A stretch of 41,537 bases of DNA from an uncultured Treponema sp. (GCA_947177175.1 CAMWTK010000015.1:1-41537); one strand, 5' to 3'; positions 16,410 through 25,282 are shown, numbered from the stretch's first letter. Numbers and translations: made by a program. The notes: generated by a model from the sequence alone, not told the origin.

Positions 16410-16425
16410 GTCCGCACAGACGGAC
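16410..16425 (+). promoter_or_regulatory. Small hairpin just before the ribosome binding site
   Basis: GTCCG..CGGAC with a 6-base loop is followed directly by AAGGAG and the ATG at 16438. A near-copy (acgtccgcaaaaacggac, then taaggag) occurs at 18885-18908 before a 20-codon reading frame. It could modulate initiation or mark a duplicated leader. Confidence 0.45.
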
Positions 16426-16437
16426 AAGGAGAAGTAT

Positions 16438-18054
16438 ATGAAAAGAACAACATGGCTCGCCGCCTGTATGGCGGCGATGATGGCGCTGCTCGCCACGGGC
16501 TGCGACAACGGCAGCAGCGAGCCGGAGCCGGTCGCGGTGGAGAGCGTCACGCTCAATGTAACGACGCTCGCGCTCGCGCCTGGCGCGAAAGAAAAAGTGA
16601 CGGCAATGGTACTGCCTGAAAACGCCGACGACAAAACGGTGGTATGGTCATCGTCCGACCTGGCGGTCGCCACGGTGGGCGAGGACGGCACGGTGACGGC
16701 GCGGGCGGAAGGCACGGCAACTATCACCGCGCATGCGGGCGGCAAGACGACGACCTGCGCAGTAACCGTGAACAAGATTACCGAGAAGCCGGAGCCCGTC
16801 GCGGTGGAGAGCGTCACGCTCGACGAGACGACGCTCACGCTCACGCGCGGAGAGACAGGAAAACTGACGGCGACGGTAACGCCTGACAACGCCGACAACA
16901 AGACGGTAACATGGTCGTCGTCCGACCTGGCGGTCGCCACGGTGGGCGAGGACGGCACGGTGACGGCGCGGGCGGAAGGCACGGCAACTATCACCGCGCT
17001 TGCGGGCGGCAAGACGGCGACTTGCGCAGTAACCGTGAAGCCAAAACCCGTCGCGGTGGAGAGCGTCACGCTCAATGAGACGACGCTCATGCTTGCGCAT
17101 GGCGCGAAAGGAAAACTGACGGCAACGGTACTGCCCGACAACGCCGACGACAAGACCGTAACATGGGCATCGTCCGACGCGTCGGTCGCGACGGTTGGCG
17201 AGGACGGCACGGTCACGGCGGTCAGCATTGGCGAGGCGACCATCACCGCGCTTGCGGGCGGCAAGACGGCGGCATGCGAGGTTACTGTGCACGCCCACAG
17301 AATCCAAGGCGGAAACACTTGCACGGAATGCGGCATCGTACTGGAGGACTTTGAAATAGACAGCGATAGCGTGCTCACGAAATACAAAGGGAACGCGGCT
17401 ACGGTGGACATTCCCGAGGGCGTGACGAGCATCGGAGCCGGCGCGTTCCGGAGCTGCAAGAGCCTTGCAAGCGTGACGATACCCGAGGGCGTGACAGTCA
17501 TCGGGAGCAACGCGTTCACTTGGTGCGATAGCCTTGAGAGCGTGTGCTACGGCGGTACGCTCGCGCAGTGGTGCGCGCTGGATGGTAACGGCAGACTTAT
17601 GTCTTATGCAAAGCACGTGACCATGAGTGACGGCACGGACTTGAAAAACACGACCAACCTTGTCATACCCTCGGGCGTGACAAGCATCGGGAGCAACGCG
17701 TTCTATGGCTGCACGAGCCTTGCGAGCGTGACGATACCCGAGGGCGTGACGAAAATCGGGGATGATGCGTTCGGGTATTGCACGAGCCTTGAGAGCGTGG
17801 AGATACCCGATGGCGTGACGAGCATCGAGGGCGACGCGTTCTATGTCTGCACGAGCCTCACGAGCGTGACGATTCCCGCAAGCGTGACGAAAATCAGTTA
17901 CAGCGTGTTCTATGGCTGCACGAGCCTCGCGGCGGTGTTCTACGACGGCACGAAGGAGGACTGGGATCGGATAGAAAAAGCCCCGACCATCTTCTGGCAA
18001 ACAAACGTCACGAAGATAACCTGCACCGACGGCACAGTCACCGTCAGTAACTAG
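16438..18054 (+). CDS. Surface lipoprotein with three bacterial Ig-like (BIG_2) domains and BspA-type LRRs
   Basis: A 538-residue protein with a lipoprotein signal (MKRTTWLAACMAAMMALLATGC, then DNGSSEPEP). Three BIG_2 domains follow at about residues 34-118, 122-203 and 205-285, each with VESVTL, L..G...L.ATV.P, VTWSSSD.AVATVGEDGTVTA and G.ATITA.AGGK. A CTECG-containing linker leads to TpLRR repeats (VTSIGAGAFRSCKSLASV, VTKIGDDAFGYCTSLESV and others) interrupted by the spacer modules CYGGTLAQW and FYDGTKEDW. The family includes BspA-like adhesins. The start has AAGGAG 8-13 bases upstream. Ig domains 1 and 2 share an essentially identical stretch of over 80 nucleotides, a sign of recent duplication or gene conversion. 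Surface exposure and host binding are inferred. Confidence 0.9.
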   Translation: MKRTTWLAACMAAMMALLATGCDNGSSEPEPVAVESVTLNVTTLALAPGAKEKVTAMVLPENADDKTVVWSSSDLAVATVGEDGTVTARAEGTATITAHAGGKTTTCAVTVNKITEKPEPVAVESVTLDETTLTLTRGETGKLTATVTPDNADNKTVTWSSSDLAVATVGEDGTVTARAEGTATITALAGGKTATCAVTVKPKPVAVESVTLNETTLMLAHGAKGKLTATVLPDNADDKTVTWASSDASVATVGEDGTVTAVSIGEATITALAGGKTAACEVTVHAHRIQGGNTCTECGIVLEDFEIDSDSVLTKYKGNAATVDIPEGVTSIGAGAFRSCKSLASVTIPEGVTVIGSNAFTWCDSLESVCYGGTLAQWCALDGNGRLMSYAKHVTMSDGTDLKNTTNLVIPSGVTSIGSNAFYGCTSLASVTIPEGVTKIGDDAFGYCTSLESVEIPDGVTSIEGDAFYVCTSLTSVTIPASVTKISYSVFYGCTSLAAVFYDGTKEDWDRIEKAPTIFWQTNVTKITCTDGTVTVSN

Positions 18055-18061
18055 GCGACAA

Positions 18062-18272
18062 CCGGGCGGTACTCGCAAGTCTTGCGTCGCAGGGCTTGCG
18101 TACCGAGTTCGTGTGTTTGCGTTGCGAACGCGCGAACTCGCGCCCATAATGGGCAAATAAATTTTTTTGCGAGAAACACAAGCGAGCCTTGCTCGATTAT
18201 GTTTCTCGTTAAGCAGCCCGAAAAGGCTGCATGGGCAGGGCGGGATGCCTTGCCCCATTTTGGAGGAAAAAA
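18062..18272 (+). other. Hairpin-rich gap before the P-loop gene
   Basis: It contains the stem cgagttcg (18104-18111) with cgaactcg (18133-18140), a third relative of the hairpin module at 15219 and 15563. It then has cgagaaaca (18170-18178) with tgtttctcg (18200-18208) enclosing a smaller hairpin, gcagcc..ggctgc (18213-18230), and gggca..tgcccc. The last lies just before GGAGG of the gene at 18273. The series may terminate the LRR gene transcript or structure the next leader. Confidence 0.5.
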
Positions 18273-18839
18273 ATGACATTCATTCTTATCAGCGGAAGAA
18301 CGGGCGTAGGAAAGACACATGTCTGTAAAAGACTGCGAGATATGATCGAACTGAACACAACATTTAGTCGGCTCGGCAGACAACCGAGTAAAAGTGGGAA
18401 TGGGGGCGATTTTATTGCACACTATGAAAAAAGCGGCAAACACATCGTGCTAAACTCCCCGTCGGACAGCGACAACTGCATGATTGAGTTCTGCCAGTTC
18501 CTTGACGGACTCGCAAAGAAAAAGGTACGTCCCGACATCATCATCACCACGATACGGGAGACGGACGTGCAGCACGACCAAATGAGCCACATGCTCGCGC
18601 TGCTCGATGCATACGCAAACGGCACACAGAGCCTCGCGGCGCATTATACCTCCGTCATCATGGCAAAACCAATCCACACGCCTTTTGCGCCCAATGCCCT
18701 CAGCCACCACGCGTTCGTGCTGCATCTGGAGCAACAGCCGGTGAGCGGGACAAAAGAAGAGCAGGAAAAAGCACTCGCATTGTACTGGGACGACAACGCG
18801 GACAAAGCAAAGTACGCGCTCGACTTCGCAATCGCGTGA
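18273..18839 (+). CDS. Small P-loop NTPase-like protein
   Basis: A 188-residue protein starting MTFILISGRTGVGKTHVCKRL, with GGAGG 7-11 bases before the ATG. GRTGVGKTH is a Walker A motif at the very N-terminus, as in small nucleotide kinases and AAA-like proteins. A candidate Walker B is VRPDIIITTIRETD, without the classical DE. No lid or base-recognition motif of known nucleoside kinases is seen. A C-terminal helical segment (KEEQEKALALYWDDNADKAK) follows. It is flanked by hairpin-rich repeats, suggesting an accessory gene. The function is unknown. Confidence 0.65.
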   Translation: MTFILISGRTGVGKTHVCKRLRDMIELNTTFSRLGRQPSKSGNGGDFIAHYEKSGKHIVLNSPSDSDNCMIEFCQFLDGLAKKKVRPDIIITTIRETDVQHDQMSHMLALLDAYANGTQSLAAHYTSVIMAKPIHTPFAPNALSHHAFVLHLEQQPVSGTKEEQEKALALYWDDNADKAKYALDFAIA

Positions 18840-18885
18840 CTTTAGCCGCAAATAAAACCATACCGCTTTTCAAGCGGGAAAAAAC

Positions 18886-18974
18886 GTCCGCAAAAACGGA
18901 CTAAGGAGTTATGATAAAAAGTTACCGTTGGAAACTTGTATATCATAACCACCCGTCAAACGGGTGGTTATGAT
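18886..18974 (+). other. Duplicated leader, 20-codon reading frame and strong hairpin
   Basis: The hairpin GTCCG..CGGAC (18886-18901) and AAGGAG (18903-18908) precede an ATG at 18911 that opens a 20-residue frame (MIKSYRWKLVYHNHPSNGWL, stop at 18971-18973). The last third of this frame lies in a perfect 15-bp hairpin with a 3-base loop (18942-18956 with 18960-18974). It could be a leader peptide with an attenuator-like hairpin, or the remnant of a lost gene whose leader matches that at 16410. There is no T-run after the hairpin. Confidence 0.35.
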
Positions 18975-19060
18975 TTATGAGGCTATTGCACAAAAGCCAA
19001 TTCCCCTTCCCCATGGCTGCCGCCCTCAAAAACTCGTCCCATTCTTCCGATACTCACGGT

Positions 19061-20221
19061 ATGAACGTCCGCACTTTTTTTCTCTGTGCCGTCCTTTCCG
19101 CCAGTGCCGCCGCCCTGAGCGCGCGAGTGCAAGAAAGCACTGCGGTTTCATCAAAGCCCGCCACGGCCGCGCAAGCGCAGACGGCAGCCGCAAAAAATCC
19201 GCGGCCGCTCACACGAATCGGGGGGATCGACGTGCCGAATCAGGCGTATGCGCAGAAGATGATCCGGAACTATATCCATGCCTACACTGACACGAAATTC
19301 GCCAAGAAATCGCTCGCGCAGGTGCTGGACAACGGCGAGCTGTACCGGCTGTATATCCGGCAGGAACTCAAAAAACGGCAGATGCCGCCCGCGCTCGAAT
19401 ACCTGCCCGTGGTGGAAAGCGAATATAAGCCGACGGCGACCTCACGCAGCGGCGCGCGCGGGCTGTGGCAGTTCATGGAAAACAGCATCGCGCCGTTCAT
19501 GCAGAAAAACGAGTGGATTGACGAACGGCTCGACCCGTGGAAAAGCACCGATGCCGCGCTCAGCAAATTGCAGGACAACTACGCCATGTTCGGCGACTGG
19601 GCGATCGCAATCGCCGCCTACAACTGCGGTGCGGGCGCAATGCGCCGCATCCTCGCCGCCGCGCCGCAGAAGACGTTCTGGTATCTTGCGGAGCAGGGGC
19701 TGCTCCGCGACCAGTCGGTGCAGTACGTGCCCAAATTCCTGGCAATCAGCGAGCTTTCCGAGCACGGCGCACGGTACGGCATCACGCTCCCCGAAATCAC
19801 CAAAAGCACCCGCTTTGCCGAATTCGACTACGTGACGGTCAGCGGTCAGGTTTCCCTAGAACGCCTCGCTTCCGAACTGCGGCTGGACTACCCCACGCTC
19901 AGGCTGCTCAACCGCGCGCTCGTCAAATCGTGCACGCCGCCAAATGCCGAATATGCCGTCCGCCTGCCTGCCGGCATGGAGCGCGCCGCAACGATTGCAT
20001 TGCGTTCGATTATCGCCCCGCCCGCGCCGCAAAAGCCCACTGCAAAAACAGGACCGGCGGTCATCGCGCACACGGTCGCCAAAGGGGAGACGCTGTTCTT
20101 TCTGTCGCGCCAGTACGGCTGCTCGGTGGACGCTATCTGCGCGGCAAACAACATGCGCCGGGACGACGTGCTTGCGGTGGGGAAAGTCCTTTACATTCCC
20201 GCAAAACATGCCGAAACATAA
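19061..20221 (+). CDS. Membrane-bound lytic murein transglycosylase (MltD-like) with LysM domain
   Basis: A 386-residue exported enzyme predicted to cleave peptidoglycan glycan strands. The signal peptide is MNVRTFFLCAVLSASAAALS. The SLT domain at about residues 90-230 shows LEYLPVVESEYKPTATSRSG, with catalytic Glu in VVESEY, followed by ARGLWQFM and AIAAYNCGAGAM. A LysM peptidoglycan-binding domain (HTVAKGETLFFLSRQYGC) closes the protein. The start at 19061 is preferred to the in-frame codon at 18977 because it begins the signal peptide. A GATACT box ends 6 bases before it (weak -35), so this may be another leaderless gene. An OmpA-like gene follows after 28 bases. Confidence 0.88.
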   Translation: MNVRTFFLCAVLSASAAALSARVQESTAVSSKPATAAQAQTAAAKNPRPLTRIGGIDVPNQAYAQKMIRNYIHAYTDTKFAKKSLAQVLDNGELYRLYIRQELKKRQMPPALEYLPVVESEYKPTATSRSGARGLWQFMENSIAPFMQKNEWIDERLDPWKSTDAALSKLQDNYAMFGDWAIAIAAYNCGAGAMRRILAAAPQKTFWYLAEQGLLRDQSVQYVPKFLAISELSEHGARYGITLPEITKSTRFAEFDYVTVSGQVSLERLASELRLDYPTLRLLNRALVKSCTPPNAEYAVRLPAGMERAATIALRSIIAPPAPQKPTAKTGPAVIAHTVAKGETLFFLSRQYGCSVDAICAANNMRRDDVLAVGKVLYIPAKHAET

Positions 20222-20249
20222 AAAGAATACCTCAGGGAGTTTTCCTTTG

Positions 20250-21605
20250 ATGACTTTGATGAAAGTGGCTCATGCAAAAAAAATCGTTCCCGCACTCGTT
20301 TTTTCGTCGCTCGCGGCGTTCGTTCCCGCGCAGACGGTGACGACCATCGCGTCCGAAAGCACCATTGACTGGACGGACGACACGTTCTCTTCCGCCGTGA
20401 CGCTCGACGTGGAAAAGGCGGGCATAAAAATGCCTGCGGGCAAAAACACCGCCGTCACCCGCATTGAGACGGAACTGCCCGCGCTCATCAAAGACCCGCT
20501 GCTTTCGCTGTACGTCAACTCCTGGCAACAACTGGGCGACCTGGTGAACGCCGAGTCCATCGAGCTGGCGCAGCTGACGGACATCATCAACGCGGGAAAA
20601 CGAACGCCGGGCGTGTTTGCGGACGGCGGCTCGACACTGCGCACCAACCATACGATTCAGCTTACGGCAATTTCCGACCTGCTGATCCGGCATCATTACC
20701 CGTACAAGAACGCCAAGCCGATTGAGGACGTGGCGAGCCGCGCATACAGTGGCATTATCATTGACGCGCGCGGCGCATTCCCGGTGCAGGGCGAATTCAT
20801 TTCGGACAACGTGTCCCCGTGCTTTTTCCCGCAGGTGTGGGACGACCAGATGAATCTGATTTATGAACGCAACATGGGCGACCCCGAAATGGAACGTGTG
20901 CAGCAGATGGTACGCTACCATTGGTCAGATGATGAGACCCTGTATCAGGACCGAATCGGCACGGATCCGCTCCATATCCACGCGCGCAAAGTCTACGGCA
21001 GGTTCCGCACCGATCCCGTCATTTCGCGCAAGGACGCGCTCAGAATCCTTGCCGTCCCCGAAAACCTTGAGCTTCTGCGCCAGGGAAAAGTGGTCGTCCT
21101 GCTCGACAAGGACAAGCTGATTCACCCGGTCGCCGTGCCGCTCAAAGACGATTCGTACTATACCGTGTACCGCGAAGTGAAGCGGCGTTTTTACGACGAT
21201 GACGACGGGCCGGTCATCATCGATTCCGTTGCCGGGCTGCAATTCCTGTATGACCTGAAATTCGTCGCCGACAGCGCGGACTTGCTGCAAAGCGAGATTC
21301 CCAAACTGCAAAAACTGGCAGACGAACTGAAACGAGTCAACGCCGACGATGCCTATACAATCCTCGTGGAAGGACACACTGCCGACGTGAACAAGCCCGA
21401 AGGGCAGATGCACCTCTCAATCGAACGCTCGCAGACGATTATCAACGTGCTCGTGGCGAACGGACTGCCCCGGTCAATCTTCTCATACCGCGGCTACGGC
21501 GGCACCGAGCCGGTCGCACCGAACGACACGCCCGAAGGCAGGGCCATGAACCGCCGCGTCATCATCACCGCGCGCCCGAAAGCGACCTACATTCAGCGGC
21601 AGTAG
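20250..21605 (+). CDS. OmpA-like peptidoglycan-binding protein
   Basis: A 451-residue exported protein (N-terminal hydrophobic segment KIVPALVFSSLAAFVPAQT). The C-terminal OmpA domain (about residues 335-445) has LVEGHTADV, LSIERSQTIINVL and GYGGTEPVAPNDTPEGRAMNRRV, the residues that bind the diaminopimelate or ornithine side chain of peptidoglycan. The N-terminal two thirds include IIIDARGAFPVQ, reminiscent of the modular treponemal protein Tp0624. AGGGAG lies 10 bases before the ATG. With the transglycosylase just upstream it suggests a cell-wall unit in the periplasm. Its stop codon is directly next to the stop codon of convergent purN. Confidence 0.87.
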   Translation: MTLMKVAHAKKIVPALVFSSLAAFVPAQTVTTIASESTIDWTDDTFSSAVTLDVEKAGIKMPAGKNTAVTRIETELPALIKDPLLSLYVNSWQQLGDLVNAESIELAQLTDIINAGKRTPGVFADGGSTLRTNHTIQLTAISDLLIRHHYPYKNAKPIEDVASRAYSGIIIDARGAFPVQGEFISDNVSPCFFPQVWDDQMNLIYERNMGDPEMERVQQMVRYHWSDDETLYQDRIGTDPLHIHARKVYGRFRTDPVISRKDALRILAVPENLELLRQGKVVVLLDKDKLIHPVAVPLKDDSYYTVYREVKRRFYDDDDGPVIIDSVAGLQFLYDLKFVADSADLLQSEIPKLQKLADELKRVNADDAYTILVEGHTADVNKPEGQMHLSIERSQTIINVLVANGLPRSIFSYRGYGGTEPVAPNDTPEGRAMNRRVIITARPKATYIQRQ

Positions 21606-22229
21606 TTAGGCGAGCATCTGCGCGAGCAGGCAGACTCCCTCAATCATCGCATCGTGCTCGTGCGGGGCAATGCGCGCGTACAGCGTTTCGGGCGTGTCTC
21701 CGGCAAGCACGGGCACTTTTTTCTGCACCAGAATCTTTCCCGTGTCGCAGCCCGCGTCAACCAGATGAACCGTACAGCCGCTTTCCGTCTCATGTGCGGC
21801 GAGCACCGCCTCATGCACGAAATGCCCCCACATTCCCACGCCGCCGAATTTGGGCAGCAACGCCGGGTGCAGGTTGACGATGCGCCCGCCGTACACACTG
21901 ATAATGTCACCGGCAAGCACGGTAAGCCACCCGGCAAGCACGATCGCGTCCGCACCGGCCGCTTGTGCGGCGGCAAGGGCGGCATCAGAAACCGCCACAC
22001 GCTTTTCTTCCTTGCTTGCCGCAGCCGCACGTTCCGCACCAAGCACGGCGACCGGCGAAACGACCCGCACCGCAATGCCCGCTTGCCGTGCGCGCTCAAG
22101 GGCAAACGCCTTTTTGGTATCCGCAATCACGACGCAGATATGGTACGGGCAGTTTGCGTGTGCCTTTTCATAATCAATCAGCGCCTGCAAGTTCGTGCCG
22201 CCGCCACTGACCAAAACCGCTATGTTCAT
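21606..22229 (-). CDS. purN: Phosphoribosylglycinamide formyltransferase
   Basis: A 207-residue PurN, the 10-formyl-THF-dependent enzyme that converts GAR to FGAR in purine synthesis. Signatures are VLVSGGGTNLQALIDY at the N-terminus, the catalytic NLHPALLPKFGG (Asn and His) and TVHLVDAGCDTGKILVQKKV with the catalytic Asp. Its ATG overlaps the purM stop (TGATG), so it is the last gene of glyA-purE-purF-purM-purN. No terminator separates it from the OmpA-like gene on the other strand; the two stop codons abut. Confidence 0.95.
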   Translation of the reverse strand: MNIAVLVSGGGTNLQALIDYEKAHANCPYHICVVIADTKKAFALERARQAGIAVRVVSPVAVLGAERAAAASKEEKRVAVSDAALAAAQAAGADAIVLAGWLTVLAGDIISVYGGRIVNLHPALLPKFGGVGMWGHFVHEAVLAAHETESGCTVHLVDAGCDTGKILVQKKVPVLAGDTPETLYARIAPHEHDAMIEGVCLLAQMLA

Positions 22230-23335
22230 CAGTCCACCAGCCGGGTCGCCTCATGGCTGCCCTTGAGGTCACTTCCCAAATCCTTGTCGCTCTCGTCCAC
22301 AAAGCCGATTTTGTACGCCTTCATGGCGGGAATGCCGAGCGCGCGCTGTACGTCCGTGGCAAATCCGTCCGCACGTGCGTTGAAATGCGCCACAATCGCG
22401 TCGGCATCATGCGCCGCCACGGCAAGCACGAACCCGATTCCCATGTTGAAGGTCGCATACACGTTGTCCGCGCCGCGCCGGACCAGCTCGTCAAAAATCG
22501 GCGGAATATCCCAGCTGCCTTTCTTGATGACGGAGACCAGCTGCGGCTTGCCCGCCTCGCGCTTGGGGTACATACGCGGCACGTTCTCATAAAATCCGCC
22601 GCCCGTAATGTGCACCATGCCGTGAACCGACGCGCCGAACGAGTCGAGCGCGTCCATGACAGGGCGCACATAGATACGGGTGGGAGTCAGCAGCACGTCG
22701 CCAATCGTCTTTCCGCCGAACGGCTCGTCAAAATCGGTGACCAGTTTGCGGATAAGCGAATAGCCGTTTGAGTGCGGCCCGGTGGAAGACAGCCCGATCA
22801 GCACGTCGCCTTTTTCGATGCGCTTTCCCGTAATCATTTCGTCCCGCTCGCCGATTCCCACGCCGAATCCTGCCAAATCGTACTTGCCCTTGTCGTAAAA
22901 GCCCGGCATTTCCGCCGTCTCGCCGCCGAGGAGCGCACAGCCCGCGTCAACACAGCCGTCCGCAACGCCTTTGACCAATTGCCCCGCAACGCCCGCGTCA
23001 AGCTCGCCGCAGGCGACGTAATCCAAAAAGAACAGCGTCCGCACGCCGGAACAGAGAATGTCGTTCACGCTCATCGCCACGCAGTCAATGCCCACCGTGT
23101 CGTATTTCTTGAGCCGGAACGCGATGTCGAGCTTAGTCCCTACGCCGTCCGTGCCGCTGACCATCACGGGATGCCGGATGCCCTCAGGCACGGCGAACAT
23201 GCCGTTGAAGCTGCCCAGTTCCGAAAGCAGCCCCGGAATCGCCGTCCGCTTTGCGTGCGCCTTATATTCGTTGACCGCGTTGTACCCTTCCTCAACGTCA
23301 ACGCCGGAATCCTTATAATCGATTTTCTTTGCCAT
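22229..23335 (-). CDS. purM: Phosphoribosylformylglycinamidine cyclo-ligase
   Basis: A 368-residue AIR synthetase, which closes the imidazole ring of purines using ATP. It carries the family signatures DYKDSGVDVEEGYNAV at the N-terminus, SGTDGVGTKLDIAF, CVAMSVNDILCSG, LLGGETAEMPGFY and HITGGGFYENVPR. The start at 23335 has GAGGAGA upstream. The gap from purF is 12 bases, and its stop overlaps the purN start. The C-terminal part after VQRALGIPAMKAYKIGFVDE is slightly longer than in E. coli. Confidence 0.96.
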   Translation of the reverse strand: MAKKIDYKDSGVDVEEGYNAVNEYKAHAKRTAIPGLLSELGSFNGMFAVPEGIRHPVMVSGTDGVGTKLDIAFRLKKYDTVGIDCVAMSVNDILCSGVRTLFFLDYVACGELDAGVAGQLVKGVADGCVDAGCALLGGETAEMPGFYDKGKYDLAGFGVGIGERDEMITGKRIEKGDVLIGLSSTGPHSNGYSLIRKLVTDFDEPFGGKTIGDVLLTPTRIYVRPVMDALDSFGASVHGMVHITGGGFYENVPRMYPKREAGKPQLVSVIKKGSWDIPPIFDELVRRGADNVYATFNMGIGFVLAVAAHDADAIVAHFNARADGFATDVQRALGIPAMKAYKIGFVDESDKDLGSDLKGSHEATRLVD

Positions 23336-23347
23336 ACGTATCTCCTC

Positions 23348-24775
23348 TCATTTCGTTTTTGTATCGTTGTTCGGTACGCTGATCGGATACTCGCCCGTAA
23401 AACAGCCCTGGCAGAATCCGTCCGCGGCAGGATTGCACTGACGGCACGCTTCCAGCAGCCCCGCGCCGCTCAGGAACGCAAGGCTGTCCGCACCGATCTC
23501 GGCGCAGATTTCCGCAACGTCGTGGTTTGCGCTGATAAGCTCGCCGCGCGTGGGCGTATTGATGCCGAAATAGCACGGGAATTTGACCGGCGGGCTTGAA
23601 ATGCGGAAATGCACTTCGGTCGCACCGGCACGGCGCAGTATCTGCACCAGGCGGCGGCTCGTCGTCCCGCGCACGATCGAATCGTCAATCACGATCACGC
23701 GCTTTCCGCGCACGTCGCAGGGAACGGCATTCAGCTTGACGAACACCATATCCTCGCGCGCCTGCTGGGTCGGCGCGATAAACGTGCGCCCGATGTATTT
23801 GTTCTTCACGATTCCCATTGCATACGGAACGCCGCTCGCCGTGGAATAGCCCAACGCCGCGCTCAGACCGCTGTCGGGAACGCCGATAACCACGTCGGCA
23901 GGAACGGCACTTTCCTTTGCCAGCTGCATGCCCATGTTCATGCGCGCCTGGGTGACGGAAATGCCGTCAAGTACGCTGTCGGGGCGCGCAAAATAAACAT
24001 ACTCAAAAACGCAGGTGCGCTTGCTCGTGCGCTCGCCGAATTCAAAGCTCAGCACGCCGTCATCGCTGATGATGACGATTTCGCCGGGGTGAATGTCGCG
24101 CACGAACGTGCCGTTCACCGCGTCAATCGCGCACGATTCGCTTGCCAGAATCCAGCCGTTCTCGGTCTGCCCCAGGCACAGCGGGCGGATACCGTTGGGA
24201 TCGCGCGCGCCAATGAGCGACGTTTCCGTCATCACGGCGAGCGCGAAACTGCCTTTTATCATCTGAATCGTGTCGGTCAGCGCGCGCTCCAAGCCTTTTT
24301 TGTACGATTTTGCAATCAGCTTGACGATGACTTCCGTGTCGCTCGTGGACTGGAACGTGCAGCCCGTCTCCTCAAGCATCTCGCGCAGCGGGGCGTAGTT
24401 TATCAGCTGCCCGTTGTGCGCCACCGCAATCGTGCCGAGCTTGGAGCCTTGCACCATCGGCTGCGCATTCTCAATCGTGCAGCTGCCCGCCGTGGCATAG
24501 CGCACATGACCGAGCGCAATCCGCCCGCGCAAACTGGCAAGGTGATCCGGGGTGAACGCATCCGCCACCGCCCCCATTGCCTTATGCACATGTATCGTCT
24601 CACCGTCGCTCACCGCAATGCCCGCGCTGTCCTGCCCGCGGTGCTGCAACGCATACAGCCCGTAGTACACGCTCTGCGCCGCGCTCAAACCGTCCGCAGG
24701 GCACGGCTGTCCGTCCGGCTTTGTCTGAAACAGCGCGAACACGCCGCATTCGTCGTGTCGTTTTTCGTCCGTCAT
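23348..24775 (-). CDS. purF: Amidophosphoribosyltransferase
   Basis: A 475-residue enzyme of the first committed step of purine synthesis: PRPP plus glutamine gives phosphoribosylamine. The catalytic Cys10 (RHDECGVFALF) follows a 9-residue propeptide, so N-terminal processing is expected. The glutamine amidotransferase domain has ALQHRGQDSAGIAV and GHVRYATAG, and the PRTase domain has VIVIDDSIVRGTTSRR. Cysteines in FPCYFGI and in CRQCNP/FCQGC fit the 4Fe-4S cluster of the B. subtilis-type enzyme, which is oxygen-sensitive. Its ATG overlaps the purE stop (ATGA). Confidence 0.96.
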   Translation of the reverse strand: MTDEKRHDECGVFALFQTKPDGQPCPADGLSAAQSVYYGLYALQHRGQDSAGIAVSDGETIHVHKAMGAVADAFTPDHLASLRGRIALGHVRYATAGSCTIENAQPMVQGSKLGTIAVAHNGQLINYAPLREMLEETGCTFQSTSDTEVIVKLIAKSYKKGLERALTDTIQMIKGSFALAVMTETSLIGARDPNGIRPLCLGQTENGWILASESCAIDAVNGTFVRDIHPGEIVIISDDGVLSFEFGERTSKRTCVFEYVYFARPDSVLDGISVTQARMNMGMQLAKESAVPADVVIGVPDSGLSAALGYSTASGVPYAMGIVKNKYIGRTFIAPTQQAREDMVFVKLNAVPCDVRGKRVIVIDDSIVRGTTSRRLVQILRRAGATEVHFRISSPPVKFPCYFGINTPTRGELISANHDVAEICAEIGADSLAFLSGAGLLEACRQCNPAADGFCQGCFTGEYPISVPNNDTKTK

Positions 24776-25272
24776 AAGGTCACGTCAAGCGCGCCGTCCC
24801 GTTCTGCGGCGGCGGCAAGATTCTTGCGGAATTCCACGAGTTTCTGCCTCAAGTCGGGGTACTTGAGCGCGAGGATTTCCACCGCAAGGTAGGCGGCATT
24901 CTTCGCGTTGCCGATTCCCACCGTCGCGACCGGAATCTGCGGCGGCATCTGTACGATAGAAAGCAGCGAATCCAAGCCCGCAAGCCCGTTGCTTTTTCCG
25001 GGGGTGATGCATTCCAGCGGCACGCCGATGACGGGCAGCACCGTCGCGCCCGCAATCACGCCGGGCAACGCCGCCGCAAGCCCCGCGCCCGCGATAATCA
25101 CTTCGCAGCCATCCGCCTCCACCTGCGCCACCGTCTTTGCCAGCAGCGCGCCCGCACGATGCGCTGAAATGACATAAGCCTTGTAATCCACGCCGAATTC
25201 GTTCAGCACGTCGGCGGCTTTTTTCATCGTCTCGCGGTCAGAATTCGACCCGAAAAAAAGAGCGACTTTCAT
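24772..25272 (-). CDS. purE: Phosphoribosylaminoimidazole carboxylase PurE (likely class II)
   Basis: A 166-residue PurE. GSNSDRETM and ISAHRAG form the active-site pattern, and GAGLAAALPGVIAGAT is the family core. The Treponema denticola enzyme has been described as an AIR carboxylase (class II) that uses CO2 directly. No purK lies in this operon, and the usual class I SAHRTP motif is SAHRAG here, which favours class II, but this is an inference. The start MKVALFFGS at 25272 is preferred to 25293, which would overlap glyA; AAGGAC lies about 7 bases upstream. Confidence 0.92.
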   Translation of the reverse strand: MKVALFFGSNSDRETMKKAADVLNEFGVDYKAYVISAHRAGALLAKTVAQVEADGCEVIIAGAGLAAALPGVIAGATVLPVIGVPLECITPGKSNGLAGLDSLLSIVQMPPQIPVATVGIGNAKNAAYLAVEILALKYPDLRQKLVEFRKNLAAAAERDGALDVTL

Positions 25273-25282
25273 ACGACCGTCC

